A stretch of 32,141 bases of DNA. Source: CAYNDL01 sp964396115. Its GTDB lineage: Bacteria > Patescibacteriota > Andersenbacteria > UBA10190 > CAIZMI01. The notes under the pieces are model-generated. The model worked only from the letters and a program-made list of their open reading frames with translations. It did no database searches and was not told the origin of the DNA. The stretch's first letter is position 1; each line of letters begins with the position of its first letter. Made by a program: the position numbers and the translations under genes. Where the stretch lies: the NCBI GenBank assembly GCA_964396115.1, contig CAYNDL010000005.1, positions 1-32,141 on the forward strand. Reading direction: 5' to 3'. This document shows, one piece after another, positions 23,299 to 30,881 of the stretch.

Positions 23299-25095
23299 TC
23301 ACTCCAACCGGACTGGTGCTACTGCCATGTCGACACGGCCATGCACCCTCAAGGTATTGGAGGGTACTGCGCAAGAGTGAACTGAGACTACTTCGCCGCC
23401 GACCATCCACGGACGTAGAAGGACACGGCAGTTGAAGATCTCGCCGGCAGCAAGTTTGGTGTTGAAGACGGGGAGCTGCACGATCCCCGTTTCCAGACGC
23501 CGTTGGACGATGAATGGTTGGTTCTGATTCAACCGCTCGCTGATCCAATCGCGCCAAGTGGCCTGGTTGAGGCCGTGACCCATGAGCACTCCGTAGGAGC
23601 GGGCGGTCATGGTATTCGCGCCAGAGAGCTTCATCACCAAGCTGTCTCTTTTCGCGGCGGGCAACTCTTGCAGTTCGCTAACCGAGTGGGCGTGTACACC
23701 GTCCACGCGCAACGGGAAGTCACTAGCAGAGCGCACTAGTTGCGAGTCAGGAAGAATCTGGTCCAGCACGGAAAAAGTTTGCGGATCCAGTATCTTCCGG
23801 AAAAACTCCAAGTGGCTCCGGAAAATCGAAAACCAGGTCTTGTTGCCGAAATGGGCGAACTCCGGAACCATCCGGACACGACCACTGTGGGCGGCCTTGA
23901 CCAAGTCAATCAGTTTCCCAGTTGCTTCGAAGATCGGGAATTGGCGCCAAACAGTGCCAATTTTGCCGGCCTCGTCGTAAACGTCCTCTGCAGAAACCGT
24001 AAGCTTGTCCAGCTGGTCGGTGGTCAGTAGACCTACGTCATAACCGGACTCCCGAAGGTGGTTAGTCAGCCAGGCGATCTCGGGGATGTAGCACTTGCTC
24101 CAAACGTGCGAAACCACGAAGAGCAGGCGTCCTCGGCTTGTCAGCCAATCAAAGCAGCGTTTCCACTGTTCTTGATTGATGCCGTACACCAGGTCGAGAT
24201 AAGCAAGTTCTGCGAACCCTCCCGGCATCTCGTCGTTTTCCGAAGCGAACACCCCGTCTCCCGTAAAGTGGAGGTCGGGCCGTCGCACTGAAAATTCTTC
24301 GACGTTCGGGTAGAGGTACGCTTCGCGCAGGCTAGGATCAACATCCACTCCAGCGAAAAGCTTCTCGGCAACCGATGCGTCGCTGCGAATCAGTTGGCTG
24401 CTCGCCCTTTCAAAGGCAGAAAAGGCGGACATGGCCCGTCCTAATTCATGAACGTCGCATTGCAGAGGGTCGTGCGGGATGCGGATCCAGCTGATTCGGG
24501 ATCCGCGTGGGAGCTCGAGGGCACATTCCTTATCCGCAATGGATGCGGCAAGGTCAGGTCCCTGATTCAGTCTGGTCCGGATCTGTTCAATCGTATCCGG
24601 AATATTTAAGTTGACCGGCGGGCTCTCGCCCTTCCGTGGCCGTCCCCAAGGGAATTCGCCCCGGAATAATCGCTTCTGAAAATTGCGGTTAAAGTGGGCT
24701 GCGACCTGTTCAGAACAATTGCGGTATCCACTATCGATCACGCATTTGTTACCGATCTTCACGCCCCACTGGGCACCGCAGGACCAATCCGGCATCCCTC
24801 CCCGTTGTCTGCTAGTGAAGGTAAACCTTCGTTGGGTGAAGGCGGAATCGAACAGTACTACTGCCGATTCCTTGGAGATGCCGCTTTCGAATAGTGCCTG
24901 CACTTCGGAGACGTCACGCAGGATGCGGAGTTCTTGAGGCACAGCTGCGCCTTCCAGGGTTTCCAAGAAGGACGTGTCCTGTAGTCTTTGGCTCAACCGT
25001 CGGATTACTTCTTCGCTGTGGCTGTTGCCGGCAAGGGTGAAGTATATCCGGGGCACATCGTACATGCCGCGCAGGGTTTCCGTTACTTTCAACAT
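23299..25095 (-). CDS. Orphan protein with ATP-grasp-like (circularly permuted) features
   Basis: 598 residues; no family I can name with confidence. Two stretches recall circularly permuted ATP-grasp or glutathionylspermidine-synthase enzymes: residues 274-293 (LHFTGDGVFASENDEMPGG, like the DG...EiNsD.PgG metal/ATP motif) and 487-532 (VMKLSGANTMTARSYGV, then W-rich helix, then QPFIVQRRL, like the KP...GV...W...VVQ strand). Order fits the permuted type. Such enzymes join an amine to a carboxyl group using ATP. No membrane segment. Start supported by GAGGAG before the ATG. It stands alone with its own terminator and looks richer in G+C than its neighbours. Function inferred only. Confidence 0.6.
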   Translation of the reverse strand: MLKVTETLRGMYDVPRIYFTLAGNSHSEEVIRRLSQRLQDTSFLETLEGAAVPQELRILRDVSEVQALFESGISKESAVVLFDSAFTQRRFTFTSRQRGGMPDWSCGAQWGVKIGNKCVIDSGYRNCSEQVAAHFNRNFQKRLFRGEFPWGRPRKGESPPVNLNIPDTIEQIRTRLNQGPDLAASIADKECALELPRGSRISWIRIPHDPLQCDVHELGRAMSAFSAFERASSQLIRSDASVAEKLFAGVDVDPSLREAYLYPNVEEFSVRRPDLHFTGDGVFASENDEMPGGFAELAYLDLVYGINQEQWKRCFDWLTSRGRLLFVVSHVWSKCYIPEIAWLTNHLRESGYDVGLLTTDQLDKLTVSAEDVYDEAGKIGTVWRQFPIFEATGKLIDLVKAAHSGRVRMVPEFAHFGNKTWFSIFRSHLEFFRKILDPQTFSVLDQILPDSQLVRSASDFPLRVDGVHAHSVSELQELPAAKRDSLVMKLSGANTMTARSYGVLMGHGLNQATWRDWISERLNQNQPFIVQRRLETGIVQLPVFNTKLAAGEIFNCRVLLRPWMVGGEVVSVHSCAVPSNTLRVHGRVDMAVAPVRLE

Positions 25096-25181
25096 CGTTC
25101 TTTCTCCTCAATTGTGTAAGGTGCGTTTTTCCAGCTTCGGTGCTGGCGAGTCACTCCGCTTGATTACGCCAATCCCGAAAC

Positions 25182-25209
25182 AAAAACCTCCTGGTTTCCC
25201 AGGAGGTTT
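25182..25209 (-). terminator. Terminator downstream of the small membrane-peptide gene
   Basis: Stem AAACCTCCTGG (25184-25194) / CCAGGAGGTTT (25199-25209), four-base loop; followed on the minus strand by TTTTTGTTT. It would end transcripts from the minus gene at 25394-25501 and so shield the ATP-grasp-like gene. Confidence 0.85.
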
Positions 25210-25393
25210 AGCTTTTGTCTAATAATTTATTACAAAGTGGCTATAGAAACTCCTGGGTTTACGTGCGCAAGGTGCTTAATAAAAATGACGACCGTACGCA
25301 AGTCGGTTTTTGTAAACCAATACATGAAGCAGGAATTTCTCAAAATTTTCATAGTTTAATTAATAAGTTCTTCCGTTAAGCAAGTCAAGTGGG
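25210..25393 (-). other. Untranslated stretch after the small membrane-peptide gene
   Basis: No open reading frame with a believable start and no strong structure; probably 3' untranslated RNA of the small gene, or a small RNA. With 25096-25183 (5' region of the ATP-grasp-like gene, holding a CCAGC/GCTGG hairpin) it makes up a gap of about 300 bases. Confidence 0.35.
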
Positions 25394-25501
25394 TTAGTAC
25401 TTCAGGAACGGCAAGGCCAGGTAAGCAACAGTACCGATGGCAATGAATGCGGCCAAAATTCTCCAAACAATAAGCTTAATGTCGCGTTTCTTTTTACCCA
25501 T
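25394..25501 (-). CDS. Predicted 35-residue single-pass membrane protein
   Basis: Too short for usual gene finders. The ATG at 25501 opens MGKKKRDIKLIVWRIL, continues with a hydrophobic run AAFIAIGTVAYLALPFL and ends KY-stop. Positive start (KKKR) then one membrane segment (residues 9-33), so N-in topology. The downstream minus-strand terminator at 25182-25209, which has no other gene to serve, supports transcription. No SD; a TATTCT lies nine bases before the ATG. Function unknown; short basic-start membrane peptides are common but this family is not one I recognise. Confidence 0.55.
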   Translation of the reverse strand: MGKKKRDIKLIVWRILAAFIAIGTVAYLALPFLKY

Positions 25502-25579
25502 AGTGATGTAAGAATATCATAATTTCCTGAGGGGTATCCAGAAAACCATAAAATGAGAATATGGCATTTATTGATCAAT

Positions 25580-25608
25580 TTGACTCTTTTTACGTACTTT
25601 GTTATGTT
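25580..25608 (+). promoter_or_regulatory. Promoter of the Wzz-like gene
   Basis: TTGACT (25580-25585), 17-base spacer, TATGTT (25603-25608), eight bases before ATG 25617; leaderless arrangement. Confidence 0.6.
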
Positions 25609-25616
25609 TTTTCGCT

Positions 25617-26336
25617 ATGCCAAAAAAACGGCCTTTTCAATTTTTCTTGCTCTTCATTGCAGCGGGTATTTTTTTGGTTGCGGTTGGCTTTGTTGGTCTA
25701 TTGCCGATGGCATCGGAAACAAAAGTGTTGGTAGTTTCTCAGGCTCCTGTTGGTGCAGGTGACTTTAATCTTGCCGTTGAAGCAACTGAAAAAGTTACTC
25801 GGACTTTGGCAGAGTACGCAAATTTTGAAGAATTCCGTGAAGGCATTTTGGCGAGCGGTTTTCAGTCAACAAACGAATTGTTTGTTGGTTCGAAAGAGGA
25901 GTCCTATAACTTATGGAGACGGGTTATTAAAATTGAGCCCGTTGAGGATGCGTTTGTCATTAAAATAAAAGCAAAAGGAGCCTCTTTTTTTGAGTCGCAA
26001 CAACTTGTCGCGGTGATTGGACAGTACCTGGTTTTGGAAATACCAAGAATTATCGGCGGCGGACTTGTGAGGGGAATTGTTGATCGTCCGACTGTAGTTT
26101 ATGTCTGGCCCAGAGAGCTTTCCATATCGATAGCCGTGGCTGGAGCGTTTTCTTTGGTGGCGGGTTCGATTGGCCTAGTTTTTCTAATGCTCAACCGCTA
26201 TTTTTCACAATCTATGAAACCTGTAGCAGTTAGTATGAAAACTTCAAACTTCGCGGGTAAAACCGGCGGGCCAAAAGTAAAGGATGAGGAAGCGAAAGAA
26301 CTTCTTCAGAAATTTCTTAACGACAATCAAGGCAAA
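25617..26336 (+). CDS. Wzz-like polysaccharide chain-length/co-polymerase protein
   Basis: 240 residues counted without the stop; start ATG 25617, since the six residues upstream lie in the promoter. Two membrane segments, residues 8-30 and 167-193, bracket an outer domain of about 135 residues; the topology is that of Wzz/KpsE co-polymerases, which set glycan length. The second segment follows a short proline-containing stretch (RPTVVYVWPREL), as in that family. The cytoplasmic tail is short and basic then acidic (EEAKELLQKFL), with no Tyr kinase. Position before sugar-nucleotide genes fits. The stop is at 26337-26339. Confident on topology, moderate on family. Confidence 0.65.
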
Positions 26337-26347
26337 TAAATTTATCT

Positions 26348-26376
26348 TTGCTTTTCATAAAGAAAACTTCTAAACT
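26348..26376 (+). promoter_or_regulatory. Promoter of the cupin gene
   Basis: TTGCTT (26348-26353), exact 17-base spacer, TAAACT (26371-26376), six bases before the ATG at 26383: leaderless. Confidence 0.6.
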
Positions 26377-26382
26377 ACGGAC

Positions 26383-26811
26383 ATGATTGAACAAGTACAA
26401 AAAGAACCATGTAAGAAAGTAACGACCTATTCGGCAGGAACAAAGGATCCGAATGGGCACCTGATTGAACTTTATAAAGACGGTGATAAAACAGTCGTTT
26501 ATCTAACCGTTGCTAAGCCGGGAGCCTTTAAGGGCTACCATCTGCATAACGAACGCCAGAGTCATTATGTTTGCGTCCGAGGCAAAGCCAAAATAACTGT
26601 TGTGGAGGGAACACAAAAAGTTGAGCACATTTTGGATGCGGAAAAACCAGAAAGATTGCTTCTTCCCACGAAGGTATATATCGGGATCGAAAACATCGGT
26701 GACGAAGAAGCTTGGATGATTAACTTTCCTCATCCCGCGTATGATCCATCTCTGAAAGGCGAACAAGAAGACAAAACTCCCGCGGAGATTGAGCAACAAC
26801 TGAAAGGGTAA
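26383..26811 (+). CDS. Cupin, RmlC/WxcM-like sugar epimerase or isomerase candidate
   Basis: 142 residues, single small beta-barrel. Metal/substrate-binding cupin motifs: FKGYHLHNERQSHYVCVRGKAKI (first, with HxH then Q/H) and later LLLPTKVYIGIENIG with MINFPHPAYDPS (second). Its order resembles dTDP-4-keto-sugar 3,5-epimerases and capsule cupins. It lies between a Wzz-like gene and epimerase genes, three bases before the next gene. The window has rmlB and rmlD-like genes but no standard rmlC, so this cupin could take that role. That is inference. Confidence 0.7.
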   Translation: MIEQVQKEPCKKVTTYSAGTKDPNGHLIELYKDGDKTVVYLTVAKPGAFKGYHLHNERQSHYVCVRGKAKITVVEGTQKVEHILDAEKPERLLLPTKVYIGIENIGDEEAWMINFPHPAYDPSLKGEQEDKTPAEIEQQLKG

Positions 26812-26814
26812 GCA

Positions 26815-27822
26815 ATGAAAGTATTAGTCACAGGTGGTGCTGGTTCGATCGGGACCTATGTCGTTCGCGCACTTTTGTCTCGCGGGGACGAGGTCGTAAT
26901 CGTTGACGACTTCAACGATTTTTATGATCCAGAATTGAAGCGTGCCCGTTTGGCGGCGTTGCTTCATGGTTTCCAGATGCCCGAAATAATCGAATGCGAC
27001 ATTCGGGAAGAAAAGAAGCTCGGAGAAATTTTTGCCCGCGTTAAGCCGGTGAAAGTGATTCATCTGGCTGCATGGGCGGCCGTCCGTCCCTCAGTGGAAA
27101 ATCCACTTCTTTACACCCAGGTGAACGTGGATGGCACAGTAAATGTTTTTCAGGAGTCGGTTAAGAACGGGGTAGAGAATATTGTATTCGCTTCCTCGTC
27201 ATCCGTTTATGGCCGAAACCTGGTGCCGCCTTACAGCGAAGATGTCCCGTGTGACATGCCTATCGCTCCGTACGCTGCTTCAAAGAGGACCGGTGAATTG
27301 TACGGCTGGATGTACCACTACTTACACAAATTGCCGATCGCGTGCCTCCGCTTCTTCACTGTTTACGGACCGTGGATCCGTCCGGACATGGCAACGTGGA
27401 GATTTACGGAAAGAATCGATCAGGGCAAGGAAATCAGCCTGAACAAGTTCGCCGTGGACGGTTCCGAAGTTAAGAGAGACTTCACATATGTTGATGATAT
27501 TGTAGCCGGTATCCTTGCTAGTCTGGATCGCAATAAGGCATTCGACATTATCAATCTCGGCAACAACGATCCTGTTGCCTTAACTAGGTTTGTGAAAGCA
27601 ATCGAAAATGGGATTGGCAAAGAAGCCAAGATAGTTGAGCGCCAACTGCCTGCTGAAGAAGCAATTGCCACGGCTGCCGACCTGACTCATGCCAAAAAAG
27701 TTTTGGGCTATGCTCCAACAACTTCCATCGAGCAAGGTATCGCCAATTTCACTGCTTGGTACAAAGGCGAATATAAGGAAAGATTCCCCGAAGGGATCGC
27801 CAAGTCGCCATACTGGTCTTAA
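26815..27822 (+). CDS. NAD-dependent nucleotide-sugar epimerase (UDP-glucuronate/galactose 4-epimerase type)
   Basis: 335 residues, extended short-chain dehydrogenase fold. NAD-binding TGGAGSIG (residues 6-13, with Ser where most have Phe), SSSVYG near 127-133, catalytic Tyr153 and Lys157 in YAASK, then FFTVYGPWIRPDMA, typical of CapI-like 4-epimerases. Acts on a UDP-sugar, which sugar is not readable. It follows the cupin closely and a terminator follows it, so the two make one transcript. Family very sure. Confidence 0.9.
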   Translation: MKVLVTGGAGSIGTYVVRALLSRGDEVVIVDDFNDFYDPELKRARLAALLHGFQMPEIIECDIREEKKLGEIFARVKPVKVIHLAAWAAVRPSVENPLLYTQVNVDGTVNVFQESVKNGVENIVFASSSSVYGRNLVPPYSEDVPCDMPIAPYAASKRTGELYGWMYHYLHKLPIACLRFFTVYGPWIRPDMATWRFTERIDQGKEISLNKFAVDGSEVKRDFTYVDDIVAGILASLDRNKAFDIINLGNNDPVALTRFVKAIENGIGKEAKIVERQLPAEEAIATAADLTHAKKVLGYAPTTSIEQGIANFTAWYKGEYKERFPEGIAKSPYWS

Positions 27823-27829
27823 CCTCAAG

Positions 27830-27850
27830 CCCCGGCTGGTCCGGGGTTTT
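27830..27850 (+). terminator. Terminator after the epimerase gene
   Basis: CCCCGG (27830-27835), loop CTGGT, CCGGGG (27841-27846), TTTT. Short but G+C-only stem. Confidence 0.8.
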
Positions 27851-27857
27851 AAAAAAC

Positions 27858-27886
27858 TTGGTTTTCCACCTTAAATTTGTTATCCT
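27858..27886 (+). promoter_or_regulatory. Promoter of the rmlB gene cluster
   Basis: TTGGTT (27858-27863), 17-base spacer, TATCCT (27881-27886), nine bases before ATG 27896. Confidence 0.5.
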
Positions 27887-27895
27887 CGCTTTATA

Positions 27896-28897
27896 ATGAA
27901 CATACTTGTAACAGGCGGTGCGGGGTTTATCGGCTCAGCTTTTGTACGTCTTTTAGCGAAGAAAAGATCGGACTGGAAAGTTGTGGTCCTCGATAAGCTA
28001 ACGTACGCCGGAAATCTGGACAACTTAAAGGATATAGAAGGAAAATATAAATTCGTTAAGGGAGACATCGCCGATGCACAGTTGGTTCGCGACACACTGG
28101 CAAAAGAGGGTATCGATGCCATTGTTAATTTTGCAGCAGAGTCGCATGTAGACCGTTCTATTATGAGTGGTCTGGAGTTTATTGAGACCGATGTGATGGG
28201 TACGTACGTTTTGTTAAACGAGGGACGAGCAGCAGGTATCAAACGCTATGTGCAGGTAAGCACTGATGAAGTGTACGGAACAATCCCGACTGGCTCCTGG
28301 ACTGAAGATTCACCGGTGTTGCCTAATAGTCCGTATTCTGCTTCAAAAGCTGGGGGCGATATGCAGGTTCGAGCTGCGTTTAGAACGTATGGTTTTCCCG
28401 CAATGATTACGCGTGGTTCCAATACGTATGGACCGCACCAGTACCCTGAGAAACTAATCCCGCTCTTCATTACGAACTTAATGGAAGGTAAAAAAGTTCC
28501 TGTTTATGGTGACGGGATGCAGGTGCGCGACTGGCTTTATGTTGACGACCACTGCAATGGCATATTGACCGTTTTAGAAATGGGAGTGCCTGGTGAAATT
28601 TACAACCTTGGGAGTGAAGAAGAAAAGAAAAATATTGAAGTCACTAGAGCCCTTATCAGTACTCTTGGTTTGAATGAAGACAGTATCGAATACGTCAAGG
28701 ACCGGGCTGGGCACGACCGGCGTTATTCCATGAACAGCGCGAAAACAGCGGCTATTGGGTGGCACCCAGAAGTTAATTTTGAAGAGGGGTTACGCCGTAC
28801 AGTTGAGTGGTACAAGAATAACCAAGACTGGTGGAAGCCCCTGAAAGACGGTTCGTACAACGAGTATTACAAGCAACAGTATATCGAGCGTAAGTAA
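27896..28897 (+). CDS. rfbB: dTDP-glucose 4,6-dehydratase
   Basis: 333 residues, second step of dTDP-L-rhamnose synthesis. NAD site TGGAGFIG (6-13), the dehydratase triad Thr123-Asp124-Glu125 in VSTDEVYG, and Tyr147-x3-Lys151 in YSASK are all present; further family motifs are FAAESHVDRSI, SNTYGPHQYPEKLIP and RDWLYVDDHC. Starts a cluster of five closely spaced genes; one base separates it from the reductase. No rmlA or standard rmlC lies in the window. Confidence 0.95.
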   Translation: MNILVTGGAGFIGSAFVRLLAKKRSDWKVVVLDKLTYAGNLDNLKDIEGKYKFVKGDIADAQLVRDTLAKEGIDAIVNFAAESHVDRSIMSGLEFIETDVMGTYVLLNEGRAAGIKRYVQVSTDEVYGTIPTGSWTEDSPVLPNSPYSASKAGGDMQVRAAFRTYGFPAMITRGSNTYGPHQYPEKLIPLFITNLMEGKKVPVYGDGMQVRDWLYVDDHCNGILTVLEMGVPGEIYNLGSEEEKKNIEVTRALISTLGLNEDSIEYVKDRAGHDRRYSMNSAKTAAIGWHPEVNFEEGLRRTVEWYKNNQDWWKPLKDGSYNEYYKQQYIERK

Positions 28898-28898
28898 T

Positions 28899-29741
28899 AT
28901 GCAGGTATTAATTTTGGGTGCGAAAGGTATGTTGGGCAACGCCCTGCAAAGAGCTTTTGAATCCGAAGAAGTGATTGCGTGGGACAGGGATGACTTGGAT
29001 ATAACAAATAGGGAAGAAGTTTTAAGGCATATCCAAGCAATCGAGCCGGATGTTGTGATTAATGCGGCAGCATATACGAATGTTGAACAAGCAGAAGCAG
29101 AACCTGAAATTGCCAACAAGGTAAATGGCGAAGCAGTTGGCTACATTGCTGAAGCCTGTGCTGGCTTAAACATCCCCGTTATCCACTATTCAACGGACTA
29201 CGTGTTTGCTTCAGAGAAAAAAGAAGGATATTCGGAAGAAGAAGTACCCAATGGTGTCCCGATAAATACCTATGGTCGTTCGAAGTTGTTGGGTGAAAAA
29301 AAGTTACAAGAGAAAACTGGTAAGTTCTGGTTGATCCGGACCGCCTGGCTGTTTGGCCCTTACGGAAAAAATTTCGTGGAGACAATGGTCCGCATGGGAA
29401 AAGAAAAAAAGGAACTGAGCGTGGTAGGGGATCAGCACGGCAGTCCTACTTATACCAAGGACCTCGCACAAGCCACCTTCAAGTTGGTACACGATAATCC
29501 TGAGTATGGTGTTTATCATCTTACAAACGGCGGTAACACTACCTGGGCTGAATTTGCTGAAACAATTTTTAAGCTTTGCGGAATGGATGTTGTTGTGAAG
29601 CCAATTTCTTCTGTTGAATATTCAGGGAAAGCCAAACGTCCGCAGTGGTCTGTTTTAAAAAATACAAAAAGGCCTCTATTGCGCGACTGGCGCGAGGCGG
29701 TAAAGGACTATATTAATGTTTTAAACGTAAAAAATCCATGA
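28899..29741 (+). CDS. rfbD: dTDP-4-dehydrorhamnose reductase
   Basis: 280 residues. Last step to dTDP-L-rhamnose, NAD(P)H-dependent. GAKGMLGNAL (nucleotide site), INAAAYTNVEQAE, YSTDYVF near 97-103, and catalytic Tyr125-x3-Lys129 in YGRSK are visible, then the FLIRTAWLFG-like stretch. Its stop overlaps the next start (ATGA), implying translational coupling. Very sure. Confidence 0.94.
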   Translation: MQVLILGAKGMLGNALQRAFESEEVIAWDRDDLDITNREEVLRHIQAIEPDVVINAAAYTNVEQAEAEPEIANKVNGEAVGYIAEACAGLNIPVIHYSTDYVFASEKKEGYSEEEVPNGVPINTYGRSKLLGEKKLQEKTGKFWLIRTAWLFGPYGKNFVETMVRMGKEKKELSVVGDQHGSPTYTKDLAQATFKLVHDNPEYGVYHLTNGGNTTWAEFAETIFKLCGMDVVVKPISSVEYSGKAKRPQWSVLKNTKRPLLRDWREAVKDYINVLNVKNP

Positions 29742-30301
29742 TCAATGTTGACCTAAAAAAAGAATCATCAGAACTCGGCCAGGTCTTGTCCGCCTTGGAT
29801 GAAAACTTTTTTGCCAGTGTCGCAAGGGCGGCGGAACTATTAAATAAAACTTTCGAGAACGGAAACAAAGTGCTCATTTGTGGCAACGGTGGAAGTGCTG
29901 CCGAAGCCCAGCATTTCTCTGATGAAATGATTGGCCGGTTTAAAAAAGACAGGCGCCCTTATCCTGTGATTGCGCTGACGGCAGATAGTGCTGCGATCAC
30001 TTGTATTGCCAATGATTTTGGTTATGAGGAAGTTTTTGCCAGGCAAGTTGAGGGTTTGGGTAAAGAAGGTGATTTGTTAATTGGTATTTCGACGTCCGGC
30101 AATTCTAAAAATATATTGAAGGCGGTAGAGGTGGCTAAAGGAAAAGGGATGAAGGTGTTGGCTTTGACCGCTCCCAGGGGATCACTGAGGGAAGTCTCGG
30201 ACGTATCAATTGAATCACCTGCGACAGTAACAGCAAGGATCCAAGAAATCCATTTGCACGTCGTGCATCTCTTAAGTGAATATTTTGAAGAACAAACTTA
30301 A
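29738..30301 (+). CDS. gmhA: Phosphoheptose isomerase (sedoheptulose-7-phosphate isomerase)
   Basis: 187 residues, SIS fold. Turns sedoheptulose 7-phosphate into D-glycero-D-manno-heptose 7-phosphate. Phosphate/substrate motifs GNGGSAAEAQH and STSGNSKN, and the zinc ligands His59, Glu63, Gln169 and His177 at the same spacing as GmhA (61/65 and 172/180). Coupled to the rhamnose reductase by ATGA. It begins a heptose module with the next two genes. Confidence 0.92.
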   Translation: MINVDLKKESSELGQVLSALDENFFASVARAAELLNKTFENGNKVLICGNGGSAAEAQHFSDEMIGRFKKDRRPYPVIALTADSAAITCIANDFGYEEVFARQVEGLGKEGDLLIGISTSGNSKNILKAVEVAKGKGMKVLALTAPRGSLREVSDVSIESPATVTARIQEIHLHVVHLLSEYFEEQT

Positions 30302-30305
30302 CTTG

Positions 30306-30311
30306 TAAACT
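30306..30311 (+). promoter_or_regulatory. -10-like element before gmhB
   Basis: TAAACT, seven bases before ATG 30319, in the 17-base gap after gmhA. It may give an internal leaderless promoter; the -35 is poor. Confidence 0.3.
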
Positions 30312-30318
30312 GAAAACC

Positions 30319-30879
30319 ATGAGTGACGAAGGAAAGAAAATAATAATTTTGGATAGAGATGGGACAATAAATGTCGATAAAAAGTTTGTGCACCGCATCG
30401 AGCAAGTAGAGCTTATCGAGGGAGTGCCGGATGGTCTTCGCTTGTTGGAAGGCGCCGGTTACATACTCGCAATTGCGACCAATCAATCCGGGGTCGCACG
30501 GGGAAGGTTCACTGAGAGCGATGTCCAAAATGTGAATAACTACGTCCGCACCATTCTGGCAGAACGAGGTGTACATATAAGAGCCATTGCCTACTGCCCC
30601 TTTCACGTCGAAGGTTCGGTGCCTAAGTATGCCGTTGATAATGAATGTCGCAAACCAAAGACCGGAATGGCCAAACAGATTGAGGGTGTGATAGGCCCCA
30701 TTGATTATAAGAATTCGTGGTCAATCGGCGACAAGATTAGTGATCATGAGTTTGGTGTTGCTTTGGGTATGAAAACCGCCTTAATCAGGAGTGAATACTG
30801 GACCGAGGCTCCAAATCCAGCCCCGACTTTGGTGGTTAATTCTCTGCTGGAAGCAGCACAAAAAATTAAAACACTATAA
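30319..30879 (+). CDS. gmhB: Heptose 1,7-bisphosphate 7-phosphatase (HAD family)
   Basis: 186 residues, HAD fold. Nucleophile Asp12 and acid Asp14 in LDRDGT, motif II TNQSG, motif III RKPKTGM (Lys), and motif IV GDKISD. Against E. coli GmhB the zinc-loop ligands are partly lost: CPFH instead of CPHH and NEC instead of CDC, leaving Cys93 and Cys110. The loop is still there, so substrate range may differ. Sits between gmhA and the nucleotidyltransferase, 2 bases from the latter. Family sure; exact substrate likely but not proven. Confidence 0.88.
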   Translation: MSDEGKKIIILDRDGTINVDKKFVHRIEQVELIEGVPDGLRLLEGAGYILAIATNQSGVARGRFTESDVQNVNNYVRTILAERGVHIRAIAYCPFHVEGSVPKYAVDNECRKPKTGMAKQIEGVIGPIDYKNSWSIGDKISDHEFGVALGMKTALIRSEYWTEAPNPAPTLVVNSLLEAAQKIKTL

Positions 30880-30881
30880 CT

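Noticed and set aside
23231..23557. N-terminal extension of the peptidase reading frame
   Set aside because: It is antisense to the ATP-grasp-like gene and crosses that gene's terminator hairpin; the DmpA family start fits ATG 23230.
25127..25152. CCAGC/GCTGG hairpin as a terminator
   Set aside because: No T run follows in either direction; more likely part of the leader of the ATP-grasp-like gene.
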